A stretch of 36,094 nucleotides of DNA from assembly GCA_945865325.1 (NCBI GenBank), contig CAMBFA010000018.1, positions 1-36,094 of the forward strand, written 5' to 3'. Both the position numbers and the translations under genes were made by a program. The number at the start of each line of letters is the position of its first letter. The stretch's first letter is position 1. This DNA is from Candidatus Kuenenia stuttgartensis. GTDB taxonomy: Bacteria > Planctomycetota > Planctomycetia > Pirellulales > UBA1268. Positions 26,617-36,094 of the stretch are shown one piece after another. The notes under the pieces are model-generated. The model was not told the origin of the DNA. It saw only the letters and a program-made list of their open reading frames with translations, and searched no databases.

Positions 26617-27144
26617 TCAGCGTGCCCGCTTGGCAGGCTTCTTCGCTGCGAGCTTCTTTGCTGCGAGCTTCTTGGCGACAGCGGCAGGCTTCGCCACGCG
26701 CTTCACGGCAGGCTTCTTCGCCACCGGCTTCTTGGCAGAGACCTTCTTCGCCGGCTTCACGCTCTTCTTCGGGGGAGCCTTCCGGCTACCAGCACTGCGG
26801 CGCGCGGCCCGGGCGGCCTCGACCTCGTCGAGGAACTCGTTGGCCTGCTCCTCGAGATCGGCCGCCGAGACCGGCTCCACCTCGTCGATGACAAACAGCG
26901 AAAGTTCGCCACGGCGCTGCTGATCCATCAGCGCCTGATACTCGACGAGCGAGAGATCGTCGTGGTCGTCGTCCTCGCTGCTGAGATACTCAAATCCGAC
27001 GCGGGCCTTCGGATCCCAGCCGTCGACATGGAACTCGACGCCGTATTCCCGGAACTGGAGATTGCGGGCGATCGTGTAGCCCCGGGCCCGGAAGACTTTC
27101 GCGAGGAGATCACAGCCAGCGGCTTCGGAGAGCGAGTCGAACAT
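26617..27144 (-). CDS. Hypothetical protein with histone-H1-like Lys/Ala/Pro-rich tail
   Basis: Start at 27144: MFDSLSEAAGCDLLAKVFRARGYTIARNLQFREYGVEFHVDGWDPKARVGFEYLSSEDDD..., then KAPPKKSVKPAKKVSAKKPVAKKPAVKRVAKPAAVAKKLAAKKLAAKKPAKRAR. Confidence 0.8.
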   Translation of the reverse strand: MFDSLSEAAGCDLLAKVFRARGYTIARNLQFREYGVEFHVDGWDPKARVGFEYLSSEDDDHDDLSLVEYQALMDQQRRGELSLFVIDEVEPVSAADLEEQANEFLDEVEAARAARRSAGSRKAPPKKSVKPAKKVSAKKPVAKKPAVKRVAKPAAVAKKLAAKKLAAKKPAKRAR

Positions 27145-27235
27145 GGCAGGGCGGGCTTCCTGGGACAGGCGAAAAGGGGCAGGGCAGAGGGGATCAAAAA
27201 GGGCTAGGAACAAGAAGGATACGACCGCAGGATAG

Positions 27236-27293
27236 CCGATCCGGGGGGAGCCGATCCGAGGGCAATCGATCCGGGAGGATAGCCGATCCGGGC
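27236..27293. repeat. Short tandem repeat, ~15-bp period, core CCGATCCG
   Basis: CCGATCCG/TCGATCCG cores at 27236, 27251, 27266 and 27283, in the gap between ffh and the gene at 26617..27144. Confidence 0.75.
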
Positions 27294-27318
27294 GGGGAGG
27301 ACACGCCCCCGCAGCCCG

Positions 27319-28788
27319 TCAGTCGCCGCGGCGCTTGCGGCGGAGGTCCTTCTCCCGCTGCTTCTTCTGCTTGCGGCGCTCGTCGGCCGTCAGCCGCCGG
27401 CCGGTATCCCCCTTCGGCTTCCCCAGCCGCATGCCGGGATTGGCCATCTGCCCCTGCATCGCCTGCATCTGCTGGACGCGCTCGCGCATCCCCATCCCCG
27501 CCATCCCCTTCATCATCGCCGACATCCCGTCGAACTGCTTGACCAGATCGCTCACCTCCTGGAGCTCCACGCCGGCCCCGGTGGCGATCCGGCGGCGACG
27601 CTGCTGGTCGATCACCTTGCTCGGATTGCGGCGCTCTTGCGGGGTCATCGAGTCGATGATCCCGAACAGCCGCCCCATGTCCTTGTCGAGGTCGGCATCA
27701 CCGACGAGCTCCTTGAGCTGCCCCATGCCGGGGATCATTCCCAGCACCTTGCCGATCGGCCCGAGACGGCGCGTCTGCTGGAGCATCTTCTTGAAGTCGT
27801 CGAGCGTGAACTCCCCCGTCCGGAGGCGCTCCTCCTGCCGAGCCATCTCGTCTTGGTCAAACTTCCGCTGCGCCTCTTCGACGAGCGTGACGACGTCCCC
27901 CATCCCCAGGATCCGCCCCGCCATCCGCTCGGCGTGGAAATCTTCGAGGGCCTCGATCTGCTCTCCGGTGCCGATGAACTTGATCGGCACCCCCGTGACG
28001 CTCTTGACGGAGAGCGCGGCGCCGCCGCGGGCGTCGCCGTCGAGCTTCGTCATGATCACGCCGTCGAGCTCGAGGGCGTCGTTGAAGGCCTTGGCACTGC
28101 GGACCGCGTCCTGGCCGGTCATCGCGTCGACGACGAGGTAGACCTGGTCGGGGCCGACGGTGTGGTCGATGCGCTTGAGCTCGTCCATGAGCGCCTGGTC
28201 GATCGCCAAGCGACCGGCGGTGTCGAGGATGACGACGCTCGCCCCCTCCTTCCGCGCCCGGTCCACGCCGAGCTTGCAGACGGCGACCGGATCAGTGACC
28301 CCGTCGGGGGTGTGGACCGGCACGCCGAGTTGCCGGCCGAGGATGGCCAGTTGCTCGATGGCGGCAGGTCGCTGGAGGTCAGCCGCGACGAGCATCACGG
28401 CTCGCCCCTCCTCTTTGAGGCGCCGGGCGAGCTTGGCGCAGGAGGTCGTCTTGCCGGAGCCCTGCAGGCCGCAGAGCATGATTACCGTCACCCGCCCCGC
28501 CTGGAGGTGGAGCGAGTGATCGACCGGCCCCATCAGGTTGACCAGCTCGCGGTGGACGACACCGACGAGTTGCTGGGCCGGGTCGAGCGTCTCGAGGACC
28601 TTCGCCCCGATCGCCCCCTCGACGACCTTGTCGAGGAAGGTGTCGACGACGTCATAGGCGACGTCGGCCTCGAGGAGCGCCGTGCGCACCGCGCCGAGCC
28701 CCTCGCGCATGTTCGACTCGGTCAGCTTGCCCCGGCCCCGCAGGGAGGCGAGGGCACTGGTCAGCGAGGCCGAGAGCGATTCGAACAT
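27319..28788 (-). CDS. ffh: Signal recognition particle protein Ffh
   Basis: [65 protein letters not shown], and Met-rich M-domain ([35 protein letters not shown]). Confidence 0.96.
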   Translation of the reverse strand: MFESLSASLTSALASLRGRGKLTESNMREGLGAVRTALLEADVAYDVVDTFLDKVVEGAIGAKVLETLDPAQQLVGVVHRELVNLMGPVDHSLHLQAGRVTVIMLCGLQGSGKTTSCAKLARRLKEEGRAVMLVAADLQRPAAIEQLAILGRQLGVPVHTPDGVTDPVAVCKLGVDRARKEGASVVILDTAGRLAIDQALMDELKRIDHTVGPDQVYLVVDAMTGQDAVRSAKAFNDALELDGVIMTKLDGDARGGAALSVKSVTGVPIKFIGTGEQIEALEDFHAERMAGRILGMGDVVTLVEEAQRKFDQDEMARQEERLRTGEFTLDDFKKMLQQTRRLGPIGKVLGMIPGMGQLKELVGDADLDKDMGRLFGIIDSMTPQERRNPSKVIDQQRRRRIATGAGVELQEVSDLVKQFDGMSAMMKGMAGMGMRERVQQMQAMQGQMANPGMRLGKPKGDTGRRLTADERRKQKKQREKDLRRKRRGD

Positions 28789-28912
28789 GACGGCTCCAGG
28801 GTGGGGTGGGAGCCGGGATTATAGGCCAGAACGGATCGGTTTCCCGTTCCCAACCCGGAAGCCGGCCGCGGCCCTGCCCGCAGGCCCCTGCGGCGGGGGC
28901 ACCGCCGGGGGA

Positions 28913-29188
28913 TCAGTGGATCATCCCGGCGTCGTTGCAGCAGGGGGCCGCCGCCGCCCCGCCACAGCTCTCGCACCCGTTGCCGCAGGCCGGCGCCGAG
29001 CAGGGGGCGGCCATCGGGGCGGCGTAAACCGGCGCGGGAGCGGAGGAACCGCAGCCCCCCAGGCAGCCACCGAATTCCATGAACGAGGGGCGCCGCGAGG
29101 AGGAGCAGTTGCTCCCCCCCATGCAGTTGCAGCCGGGAGCCGCCACAAGCCCAGCGACGATCGCGACCAGGCAGAATGCACGAGCCAT
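28913..29188 (-). CDS. Small cysteine-rich secreted protein/lipoprotein
   Basis: MARAFCLVAIVAGLVAAPGCNCMGGSNCSSSRRPSFMEFGGCLGGCGSS...CGNGCESCGGAAAAPCCNDAGMIH; lipobox-like AAPGC, 12 Cys in 91 aa. Confidence 0.65.
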   Translation of the reverse strand: MARAFCLVAIVAGLVAAPGCNCMGGSNCSSSRRPSFMEFGGCLGGCGSSAPAPVYAAPMAAPCSAPACGNGCESCGGAAAAPCCNDAGMIH

Positions 29189-29586
29189 CGGATGAGTCTC
29201 CACCACAGACGAAGCGGTCCCGCTCCGAAGTCGCTCGGAGAGGTGCGGCGCCAGAGGACGCCGTCGGTGAAAACCTAGCTCACGGATCGGGCGCGCGACC
29301 CGGGAAATGCAGAATCCCGTCGGCTCGCCCCCCCGGTGGGATTCATCCGCTGCCAATCGTGCCGATGGTAGCTTTTGCACGGTCTGCGGGCGTTGCCCCC
29401 TCACCTTGCGCGGCGGAGTGACGAAGAGAGGAAAGCTGCACAGCGAGGGTCGGGGTTCCGGAGGACGTCGGCGAGCGGAAATGGGGTCCGCCTGCCGTCC
29501 ACCACCCCCCCGTGCACAGGGATATGCGCCTGGACATCCTCACCGTCATCCGCGCCAACGCCTCACCCCGCCGGCCCGCCACCGCC

Positions 29587-30738
29587 ATGCTCCCCATCCG
29601 CGCCGTCGCCTGGCTCGCCGCCCTGATGGCGCTCCTCCTTCCGGCATCGCGGGGGGCCACCGCCGAACTCCCCTGGTGCGCGGCGCCGGCCCTGGACGAC
29701 GTCTTCCCCCGCGCCGGGGAAGGGCTTTCGGAGGCCGGCCTGACCAGCGGAGAAGAGGCCGATGTGCCCGGTTCACCCCCCGCTCCCTGCGGCGAGCGCG
29801 ACGTCTGGTCGGTGATCACCCGTGGGCTCCCCGAGATCGGCCGGATGCCGCAGCACGCCCGTCCGGCCGTCGAAAGCCTCGACGCCCGTGGATGCTGGAG
29901 GAAGACCGACCTCGACGGGCTCCTCTCGACGCCGGGGCAACCGCTCCTCGTCTTCGTCCATGGCAATCGCTACGACCACGACTCGGCGCGGGAACAAGGG
30001 CTTCTGCTAGCCGCTCGGACCCGCGCTACCTGCCCGAGCACCGCCAATGTCCGGACCGTGATCTTCTCCTGGCCGAGCGACAAGCAGGGGATCCTCCTCC
30101 GTGACAGCCGGGTGAAGTACGAACGGGCCGTCACCGATGGGCACTACCTCGCCTGGCTCCTTTCGCAGGTGGAGCCAGACCGGCCGGTGGCGATCGTCGG
30201 CTACAGCTACGGGGCGCTCATCGCCCTGGAGGCCCTCGAGGACCTCGTCCACGCTGAGGCTGCCGGTCGGAGCGATGTCCGCTCATGGACCAACCGCTCC
30301 GCACCGCTCCATCTCGTCCTCGTGGCGGCGGCGGTCCGCCAGGATGCCTTCGCCCCCCGCGGCCCCTATCGCGAAATCCTCCCCTGCATCGACCGCCTCA
30401 CGATCCTCTCCAACTCCTCTGACATCGCCCTGCGGTTCTTCGAGCACGTCGACCGCTCGCTGCGGACCGAGGCCCTCGGGAACATCGGCATGCCCGCGGC
30501 CTGGATCCCCCGTGGGATCGAGTTCAGCCAGGTCGACTGTGCGGAGATCGTCGGCCCCAGCCACCGGCTGAAGCATTACCTCAACTCGCCGCTTTTGATG
30601 CGCCGGATCTGCTCCGCTGCTGGTAGGGGGCTGTACCACGATGCCTGCCCCACCGCCTGCCTGAACGGGACGGGGTCCGACGCGGCGGAAGCTCCCCCAG
30701 TGGAGCTGTCCGGGACCGCCTGCCCAGGCAACCGGTGA
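29587..30738 (+). CDS. Secreted alpha/beta hydrolase
   Basis: MLPIRAVAWLAALMALLLPASRGATA signal peptide, LLVFVHGNRYDHDSAREQG, and nucleophile elbow VAIVGYSYGALIALEAL. ORF may start upstream (29512/29524). Confidence 0.78.
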   Translation: MLPIRAVAWLAALMALLLPASRGATAELPWCAAPALDDVFPRAGEGLSEAGLTSGEEADVPGSPPAPCGERDVWSVITRGLPEIGRMPQHARPAVESLDARGCWRKTDLDGLLSTPGQPLLVFVHGNRYDHDSAREQGLLLAARTRATCPSTANVRTVIFSWPSDKQGILLRDSRVKYERAVTDGHYLAWLLSQVEPDRPVAIVGYSYGALIALEALEDLVHAEAAGRSDVRSWTNRSAPLHLVLVAAAVRQDAFAPRGPYREILPCIDRLTILSNSSDIALRFFEHVDRSLRTEALGNIGMPAAWIPRGIEFSQVDCAEIVGPSHRLKHYLNSPLLMRRICSAAGRGLYHDACPTACLNGTGSDAAEAPPVELSGTACPGNR

Positions 30739-30778
30739 GCCCGCCAGGTGAGGACGGCTGACGACTCCGGCCGGGGTG

Positions 30779-31783
30779 TTAGGCGGCCCGCCGGATCGTG
30801 GCGCGGTCGCTGAACAGCTTCGCTTCGACCATTCTCCGGGCCACGTCGCCGATCATCGTCTCGGCCCGCCAGCCGAGATGCTCGGCCGCCCGACCGGGAT
30901 CGGCCTGCAGCCGACGAACCTCGCCGCGCCGCAGCAGTCGCTCGTCGCGGACAACGTGGTCGCGCCAATCGAGCCCAAGCCGCGCGAACACCTCGGCGAC
31001 GAATGTCTCCAGGGGTACCGAGACGCCGGTGGCGATCACGAAATCCTCCGGACGCTCGGCCCGGAGCATGGCGTGCATGGCGACGACATACTCTGGCGCC
31101 CAGCCCCAGTCGCGCTCGACGGAAAGGTCACCCAGCGCCAGCGGCTGCGTGTCCCCGGCGGCGATCCGGCAGGCCGCGGCGGTGATCTTCTGCGTCACAA
31201 ACCGCTCCGGCCGCAACGGGCTCTCGTGGTTGGAGAGGATCCCCGTGCAGGCCCACAGACCGTGGAGACGACGGTATTGCTCGACCTGCGCGAAGGCCGC
31301 CGCCTTGGCCAGCGCGTAGGGATCGCCCGGATGAGCGGCCGTCGACTCGTCGACCGGCTCGCCACCGTTCTCGCCGTACATCGCCGTCGATCCGGCGAAA
31401 AACAGCCGCGTCGGCAGTTGGGCCACCCGGACGGACTCGAGGAGATTGACCGTGGCGACCGTGATGCTTTGGAAGGTCAGACCCGGCTGCTCGAACGACA
31501 GCGCGATCGACGACTGGCCGGAGAGGTTGTAGACCTCGTCGGGGCGGACCGACTCCAGGAGCGCGACGGTGGCAGCGAGGTCGTTGGGAGCGAGCGCTCT
31601 GATCACCACCCGTCGCTCGATGCCGAGGGTGGCGAGGCCGTGGCGGTCGCACGCCGAAGGATCCCGGCTCGTCCCCACGACGCGATACCCTTGGTCGAGG
31701 AGATGCGCGGCGAGGTAAGCGCCGTCCTGGCCGCTAATGCCGCAGACGAGTGCCGTCGGTTCCGGACGATGGATGCGTGCCAT
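30779..31783 (-). CDS. gmd: GDP-mannose 4,6-dehydratase-like protein
   Basis: ALVCGISGQDGAYLAAHLLDQGYRVVGTSRD, DEVYNLSGQSSIALSFEQP, ILSNHESPLRPERFVTQKIT, LGDLSVERDWGWAPEYV. Confidence 0.87.
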   Translation of the reverse strand: MARIHRPEPTALVCGISGQDGAYLAAHLLDQGYRVVGTSRDPSACDRHGLATLGIERRVVIRALAPNDLAATVALLESVRPDEVYNLSGQSSIALSFEQPGLTFQSITVATVNLLESVRVAQLPTRLFFAGSTAMYGENGGEPVDESTAAHPGDPYALAKAAAFAQVEQYRRLHGLWACTGILSNHESPLRPERFVTQKITAAACRIAAGDTQPLALGDLSVERDWGWAPEYVVAMHAMLRAERPEDFVIATGVSVPLETFVAEVFARLGLDWRDHVVRDERLLRRGEVRRLQADPGRAAEHLGWRAETMIGDVARRMVEAKLFSDRATIRRAA

Positions 31784-31814
31784 GCTTGATTTTTTCAAAG
31801 GTCTGGTGACCGTG

Positions 31815-32795
31815 TCAGTTCGACTTCCGCGCGGCGAACCAGGCCGCCGTCCGACCAATCCCGTCCTCGAGATCGACCTCGGGGCGCCAGCCGAGAACCG
31901 TCCCGGCACGCGTGGCGTCGACGACGTTCGAACGCAGATCACCGGGGCGGGCGGGGCCGTGGAGCGGCTCGGGATACGCGACAGCCCCGCTCCTCCCGGT
32001 CACCTCGACGAGTCCCCGGCGGATCCGGCTCTCGAGCTCCACGACGTCGGTGCCGATCCCGGTGCCGATGTTGAGGCTCGTGAGTTGCCCGCGGGGGACC
32101 GACTCGTCGGCCACCGTGAGGGCGAGGACGTTGGCCCGGGCGACGTCGCCCCCGTAGACGTAGTCGCGGACATACCGGCCGTCGCCGTTGATCGTGGCCG
32201 GTTGGCCGGCGAGGTAGCGATTGAGGAAGATCGCCACCACCCCCGCCTCGCCATGCGGATTTTGCCGCGGACCGTAGACGTTGGCGTAGCGCAGCGCTAT
32301 CGCCCCCAAACCATGCTCGGCCGCGTAGAACTTCAAGTAGCGCTCGCCGACCCACTTTGTGATCCCGTACGGGCTGACCGGATCGGCCGGGGTGTGCTCG
32401 GGGGCGGGGGTCGTCTGCTCGCCGTAGAGGACCCCTCCCGACGAGGCGAACACGACCCGCCGGCATGCCTGGGCCACCGCCGCATCGAGAACGTTGATCA
32501 GACCGATGCCGTTCACCTCGGCATCGAACAGCGGCTCGCGCACCGACCGGCTCACCGACATCTGCGCCGCCTGATGGCAGACAACCTCGGGGCGGAAGGC
32601 GGCGAAGGCGGCGGCCACCGCGCCACGATCGCGGATGTCGACGACGTGGAGCGGAACCGTGGCAGGGAGATTGTCGCGCGACCCGGTCGAGAGGTCGTCG
32701 ATCACCCCCACCTCGTGCCCGGCGGCCAGGAGCGCATCGGTGATGTGACTGCCGATGAAGCCCGCGCCACCCGTGACCATCACACGCATGCTCAT
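31815..32795 (-). CDS. NAD-dependent epimerase (UDP-glucose 4-epimerase-like)
   Basis: MSMRVMVTGGAGFIGSHITDALLAAGHEVGVIDDLSTG, HQAAQMSVSRSVREP, SPYGITKWVGERYL, RYANVYGPRQNPHGEAGVVAIF. ATGA overlap with the upstream gene. Confidence 0.88.
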   Translation of the reverse strand: MSMRVMVTGGAGFIGSHITDALLAAGHEVGVIDDLSTGSRDNLPATVPLHVVDIRDRGAVAAAFAAFRPEVVCHQAAQMSVSRSVREPLFDAEVNGIGLINVLDAAVAQACRRVVFASSGGVLYGEQTTPAPEHTPADPVSPYGITKWVGERYLKFYAAEHGLGAIALRYANVYGPRQNPHGEAGVVAIFLNRYLAGQPATINGDGRYVRDYVYGGDVARANVLALTVADESVPRGQLTSLNIGTGIGTDVVELESRIRRGLVEVTGRSGAVAYPEPLHGPARPGDLRSNVVDATRAGTVLGWRPEVDLEDGIGRTAAWFAARKSN

Positions 32796-33958
32796 GCCAC
32801 CTTCCGCTTGAGGATTTCGTCGTACACGTCGAGATACGCAGCAGCAGCCCGTTCCCACGTGTACGTGGCGGCGTGAGCCGCTTGAGCCGCGGCGAATCCG
32901 GGCGTCGAGCGGGAGGACTCAAGTCCTTCGCGCACCGTGCGGAGCATCGCGTCGGGTTCGAACGAGTCCCACCAGCCGGCCCGGTCGCCGGCGATCTCGG
33001 GAAGACTCGTCCGCCGCGCGGCAAACACCGGCCGACCGCACTGCATCGCCTCGAGGACGGGGAATCCGAAGCCCTCGGTGAGCGAGGGGAAAAGGAAGCC
33101 GTCGCAGTGCTCGTAGAGCCACTGCCGGTCACCGTCGGACACCTCTCCCGGCATGAGCACGCGGCCGCTCAGACCGAGCCGGACCACCTCCTCCTCCAGA
33201 AACGCGCCGTAGGGCGTCGCCTTGCGGCCGGCAATCACCAGTCGCAGGTCGTTGGTTCGCGCGATCATCCCGAGGAGCACATGGCAATTCTTGTGCGGCA
33301 GCGCAGCCCCGACAGTGAGGAGGAACGGGCCCGGCGTGAGGAATGACGGCCGCTGCAGGGAGGCCGTGGCCGCAGGCGGCAGACCATTGGGGACGACATG
33401 GAGCGGCTTGCCTCGGAGCTCGAGCCATGCCCGCACGTCGGCGGCGACGAACCGGGAGATCGTGACCACCGCCGCTGCCCGGTCGACCTTCGCCTGGACG
33501 GCCGCCAGCTTGCGACGGACCGCCGCCGGCCGGCTCCGGTGCCGCTCGTCGTGGAGAAAGTTGAGATCGTGGATCGTGAGTACGACCGGCACACGCGGGT
33601 CGAGCGGAAGGTATTTCGACGACTGGCTGGTGACATGCCACAGGTCGTAGCCGCCGTCGGTGCGGAACGGCCGCACCAGCGGCCGGAGGAAGCGGGCGAA
33701 CGACTCCTTGCGCCAAGGACTGACGTCGATGTGCTCCACCGCGCCGTCGTGGAAATGGCGCACCGTCGGCCGGCTTGCATCGCCGCGCGGCGGAAGGAAG
33801 AGCACCGGCTCGATGCCCCGGCCGGACGCCGACAGGATCCCCTCGGCGAGATACCGGCAGAACCTCCCCAGGCCGCAGTTGGCATGCCGCACCTTTTCAA
33901 GGTCGATGACGACCCGGGGGCGGGCGGCGCGATCGCTGGGCTGGAGGAGACGCGGCAT
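32792..33958 (-). CDS. Glycosyltransferase, GT4-like
   Basis: VVIDLEKVRHANCGLGRFCRYLAEGI, VVLTIHDLNFLH, LLTVGAALPHKNCHVLL, DGFLFPSLTEGFGFPVLEAMQCGRPVFAARRTSLPEIAG. Confidence 0.87.
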   Translation of the reverse strand: MPRLLQPSDRAARPRVVIDLEKVRHANCGLGRFCRYLAEGILSASGRGIEPVLFLPPRGDASRPTVRHFHDGAVEHIDVSPWRKESFARFLRPLVRPFRTDGGYDLWHVTSQSSKYLPLDPRVPVVLTIHDLNFLHDERHRSRPAAVRRKLAAVQAKVDRAAAVVTISRFVAADVRAWLELRGKPLHVVPNGLPPAATASLQRPSFLTPGPFLLTVGAALPHKNCHVLLGMIARTNDLRLVIAGRKATPYGAFLEEEVVRLGLSGRVLMPGEVSDGDRQWLYEHCDGFLFPSLTEGFGFPVLEAMQCGRPVFAARRTSLPEIAGDRAGWWDSFEPDAMLRTVREGLESSRSTPGFAAAQAAHAATYTWERAAAAYLDVYDEILKRKVA

Positions 33959-34200
33959 GACGACGGGGTCCGACGAGCGGGCGCGGGGCGACACGTCGAA
34001 CGTGTCAGCCGAATCCCGTGGAGGGGATATCGACCGGAGACCCACGTTTCGTTGCGTCGACCCGGAGCCGATCACAAGCGCGCGAGAAGCCGGGTAAGCC
34101 GGGCAGACGGGGGCATTCATCGCTCGAGCGCGGCGGCAGGAGGGGAGAGCTGGCGAGGATGGGGCACGCGCCGCGGACTTGCCAGCCACGACAGGGAACC

Positions 34201-36094
34201 TTACGCCACCCGGCATCCGGACAGCGTGTGATCGGCCTGGCCCCGCTCCCCATCGGCGATCCCCAGCGCCGTGAGCAGGCCGGCGACGTAGTTTTCCATC
34301 GAGTGCTCGGCGCCGTAGCGAACCCGGGTGACCTCGTCACGCCCGCCGCCGCGGGAGAGCAGCCCCTCGAGCGCCGTCGCGACCTCGGCCGCGGTGAAAG
34401 CATCGCCGACGCGAGCGACCGTCGACGGGGCGTCGAGCGCCGCGGCCAGATCCTCGTTGGCCACCGTCGGCACCCCGGCGGCGATGCAGTCCATCAGCGC
34501 GCCGGAGATCCCGCCGAAGCGGTGGGTGCGGAGTTGGATCGCGCCGTCCGCGGCGAGGAGCCAGGTGCGCCAGGTCTCGTCGTCGATCCACTCGGCGGTA
34601 AAGTGAACCGCGCCGCCGGCGCCGGAGGCCGCCGCGCGCCGCAGAACCGGCTCGGCGGAGCGACCCGCGTCCCCCACGAACACCAGGTGCGCGTCGCGCC
34701 CCGTTCCCCGCATCCGGGCGATCGCCTCCGCACACACCTCCGGAGCCTTCTTGGAGTCATAGATCCCGAGCGTGACGATCACCGTTCGCCCCTCCGGAAT
34801 CCCCAGCGCTTGCCGGGCGCGCTGCCGCGATGGAGCGGCGGTTTCACGAGGCGTGAACTCCCGCAGGAGGGCGAAGGGGAGATGGACCGCCTCGACCCCG
34901 TAGAGCCGGGCGACATGAGCGGCCAGCGCCCGGCTGTGGACGAACAGCGGCGCCGAAGCCCGCGCCACTTCGGAGAGGAAGAGCGTGGGAATCTCCCCCT
35001 GGTGGCGCGTCCAATGCCGCACCTCGGCCTCCGACACCGGACGACGCAATTCGGCCTCGGCAAGCAGGCGCGTGCGCTCGATGCCATGCCACCAGGCATT
35101 GAGATCGAGGAGGCGGGAATCGTGGAGGATGCAGGGGCCGCCATGGCGGAGATGCCCGGCGAGGATCGGGGCGTGGAAGTGGGAATTGCCCAGAACCGCC
35201 ACCGTGGCGTCGTAATCGGGGCGCAGCCAAGCCCCGCTGCCAATGGCGTGGAAGGCCCGCACATGGGCATCGCCCACCGGCTGTGGTTGATCGGTCCAGA
35301 CGTCGACGTCGGCCCGCGCCGACAGCGCCGCCACCGTGCGCCGTGTATAGTCGGCAACACCGGAACGGTCAGGAGGAAAGGGCGAGACCAGCGCGATCAC
35401 CGGGCGCCGTGCCGCCACGGCCTTCCGTGCCCGGCGGGCATGCCCCGGCATCCGCAGCTCGAGCGCTGCGGCAAACCGCTCCCCGACGCGCGCGGCGGTG
35501 AATCGCTCTGGCGTCGGTCGCTGCGCCGCGACGAGCCGCTCCCGTGCCCGGGAATCGACCATCACGGCCCGGAGCCGGGCGGCAAGATCGTCGGGAGCCT
35601 CGGGATTGAAGCGCGCGGCAGGATCGGCGACAAGCTCGCGGTGGCAGGGGATGTCGGAGGCGATCACCGGCGAGCCGCAGGCCATCGCCTCGATCACCGG
35701 CATGGAAAAACCCTCCGCCCGCGAGGCGACGACGGTCGCCACCGCATGCCCGTACCAGCCGGCAAGCTCGGCGTCGCTGACATGGTCGAGGAACTCAAGC
35801 CGGACCGCCCGGCCGCCGGCCCTGGCTACCGTCCGTGCGACGCGGGCTCGCCAACGATCGGGATAGCCGCCGGCGATCACCAGAGCGGGATCGGGGCTCC
35901 CGGTCCTTAAGAGCGCCAACACGACCGTCTCGAGATTCTTGCGCGGGTCGGGGCCACCGACAAACATGACGTAGTTTTCGGGCGCCGTGGCTGGCCGCGG
36001 CGCCGGCATTCCACCGGATTGGAGCGCAGCGAACGCTCCCCGGAGGGCGACGCCGGTGACTTCCACGCTCTGGGGATCGACCCCCAGCCGGGCG
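34201..36094 (-). CDS. Two-domain glycosyltransferase, GT4-like, 5' end outside the window
   Basis: First unit MFVGGPDPRKNLETVVLALL...SRAEGFSMPVIEAMACGSPVIASDIPCHRELV; second unit ALVSPFPPDRSGVADYTRRTVAAL...VIVTLGIYDSKKAPEVCAEAIA. The frame stays open to the window edge (ARLGVDPQSVEVTGVALRG). Confidence 0.85.
   Translation of the reverse strand, partial: ARLGVDPQSVEVTGVALRGAFAALQSGGMPAPRPATAPENYVMFVGGPDPRKNLETVVLALLRTGSPDPALVIAGGYPDRWRARVARTVARAGGRAVRLEFLDHVSDAELAGWYGHAVATVVASRAEGFSMPVIEAMACGSPVIASDIPCHRELVADPAARFNPEAPDDLAARLRAVMVDSRARERLVAAQRPTPERFTAARVGERFAAALELRMPGHARRARKAVAARRPVIALVSPFPPDRSGVADYTRRTVAALSARADVDVWTDQPQPVGDAHVRAFHAIGSGAWLRPDYDATVAVLGNSHFHAPILAGHLRHGGPCILHDSRLLDLNAWWHGIERTRLLAEAELRRPVSEAEVRHWTRHQGEIPTLFLSEVARASAPLFVHSRALAAHVARLYGVEAVHLPFALLREFTPRETAAPSRQRARQALGIPEGRTVIVTLGIYDSKKAPEVCAEAIARMRGTGRDAHLVFVGDAGRSAEPVLRRAAASGAGGAVHFTAEWIDDETWRTWLLAADGAIQLRTHRFGGISGALMDCIAAGVPTVANEDLAAALDAPSTVARVGDAFTAAEVATALEGLLSRGGGRDEVTRVRYGAEHSMENYVAGLLTALGIADGERGQADHTLSGCRVA

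Noticed and set aside
26630-26923. Plus-strand ORF MAGFFAASFFAASFLATAAGFATRFTAGFFATGF..., Phe/Ala-rich and membrane-like
   Set aside because: Exact antisense of the AAG/GCC repeats coding the H1-like tail; an artefact of that repeat.
27236-27293. CRISPR array
   Set aside because: The repeat core is only 8 bases with a 15-17-base period, so there are no spacer-sized units and no cas genes nearby.

Overview
High-GC bacterial chromosome window. The protein families (DUF1552 + DUF1587/1592/1588/1585 cytochrome-type proteins, LamG remnant, Ser/Thr kinase with a C-terminal extracytoplasmic domain) point to a planctomycete. From left to right: (1) two tandem paralogous hypothetical proteins, the first cut by the window edge; (2) a Ser/Thr kinase lacking its N-lobe, joined to a short antisense remnant of a paralogue of the next gene; (3) a secreted protein, an AroE-like shikimate dehydrogenase and an RbsB-like sugar-binding lipoprotein, all on the minus strand; (4) a ~10.4 kb minus-strand operon with two DUF1592/DUF1552 pairs around one unknown secreted protein, the first DUF1592 gene carrying a frameshift; (5) a plus-strand gene set (18034-23665) that reads as a self-contained divergent Hsp70 module: TPR-like protein(s) split by an in-frame TGA, a J-domain-like protein with HPP where HPD is expected, a GrpE-like protein, a DnaK-like protein with a short C-terminus, and a zinc-ribbon mini-protein; (6) an accessory patch with a PIN/VapC-like remnant, an AAA/DUF4143 ATPase and two small hypothetical proteins; (7) a protein with a histone-H1-like Lys/Ala tail, ffh, a Cys-rich small lipoprotein and an alpha/beta hydrolase; (8) a nucleotide-sugar/glycosyltransferase cluster that runs off the right edge. 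No rRNA, tRNA, CRISPR array or intact transposon was recognised. The best candidate for an under-described system is the Hsp70 module. All family calls come from reading motifs, not from database searches.
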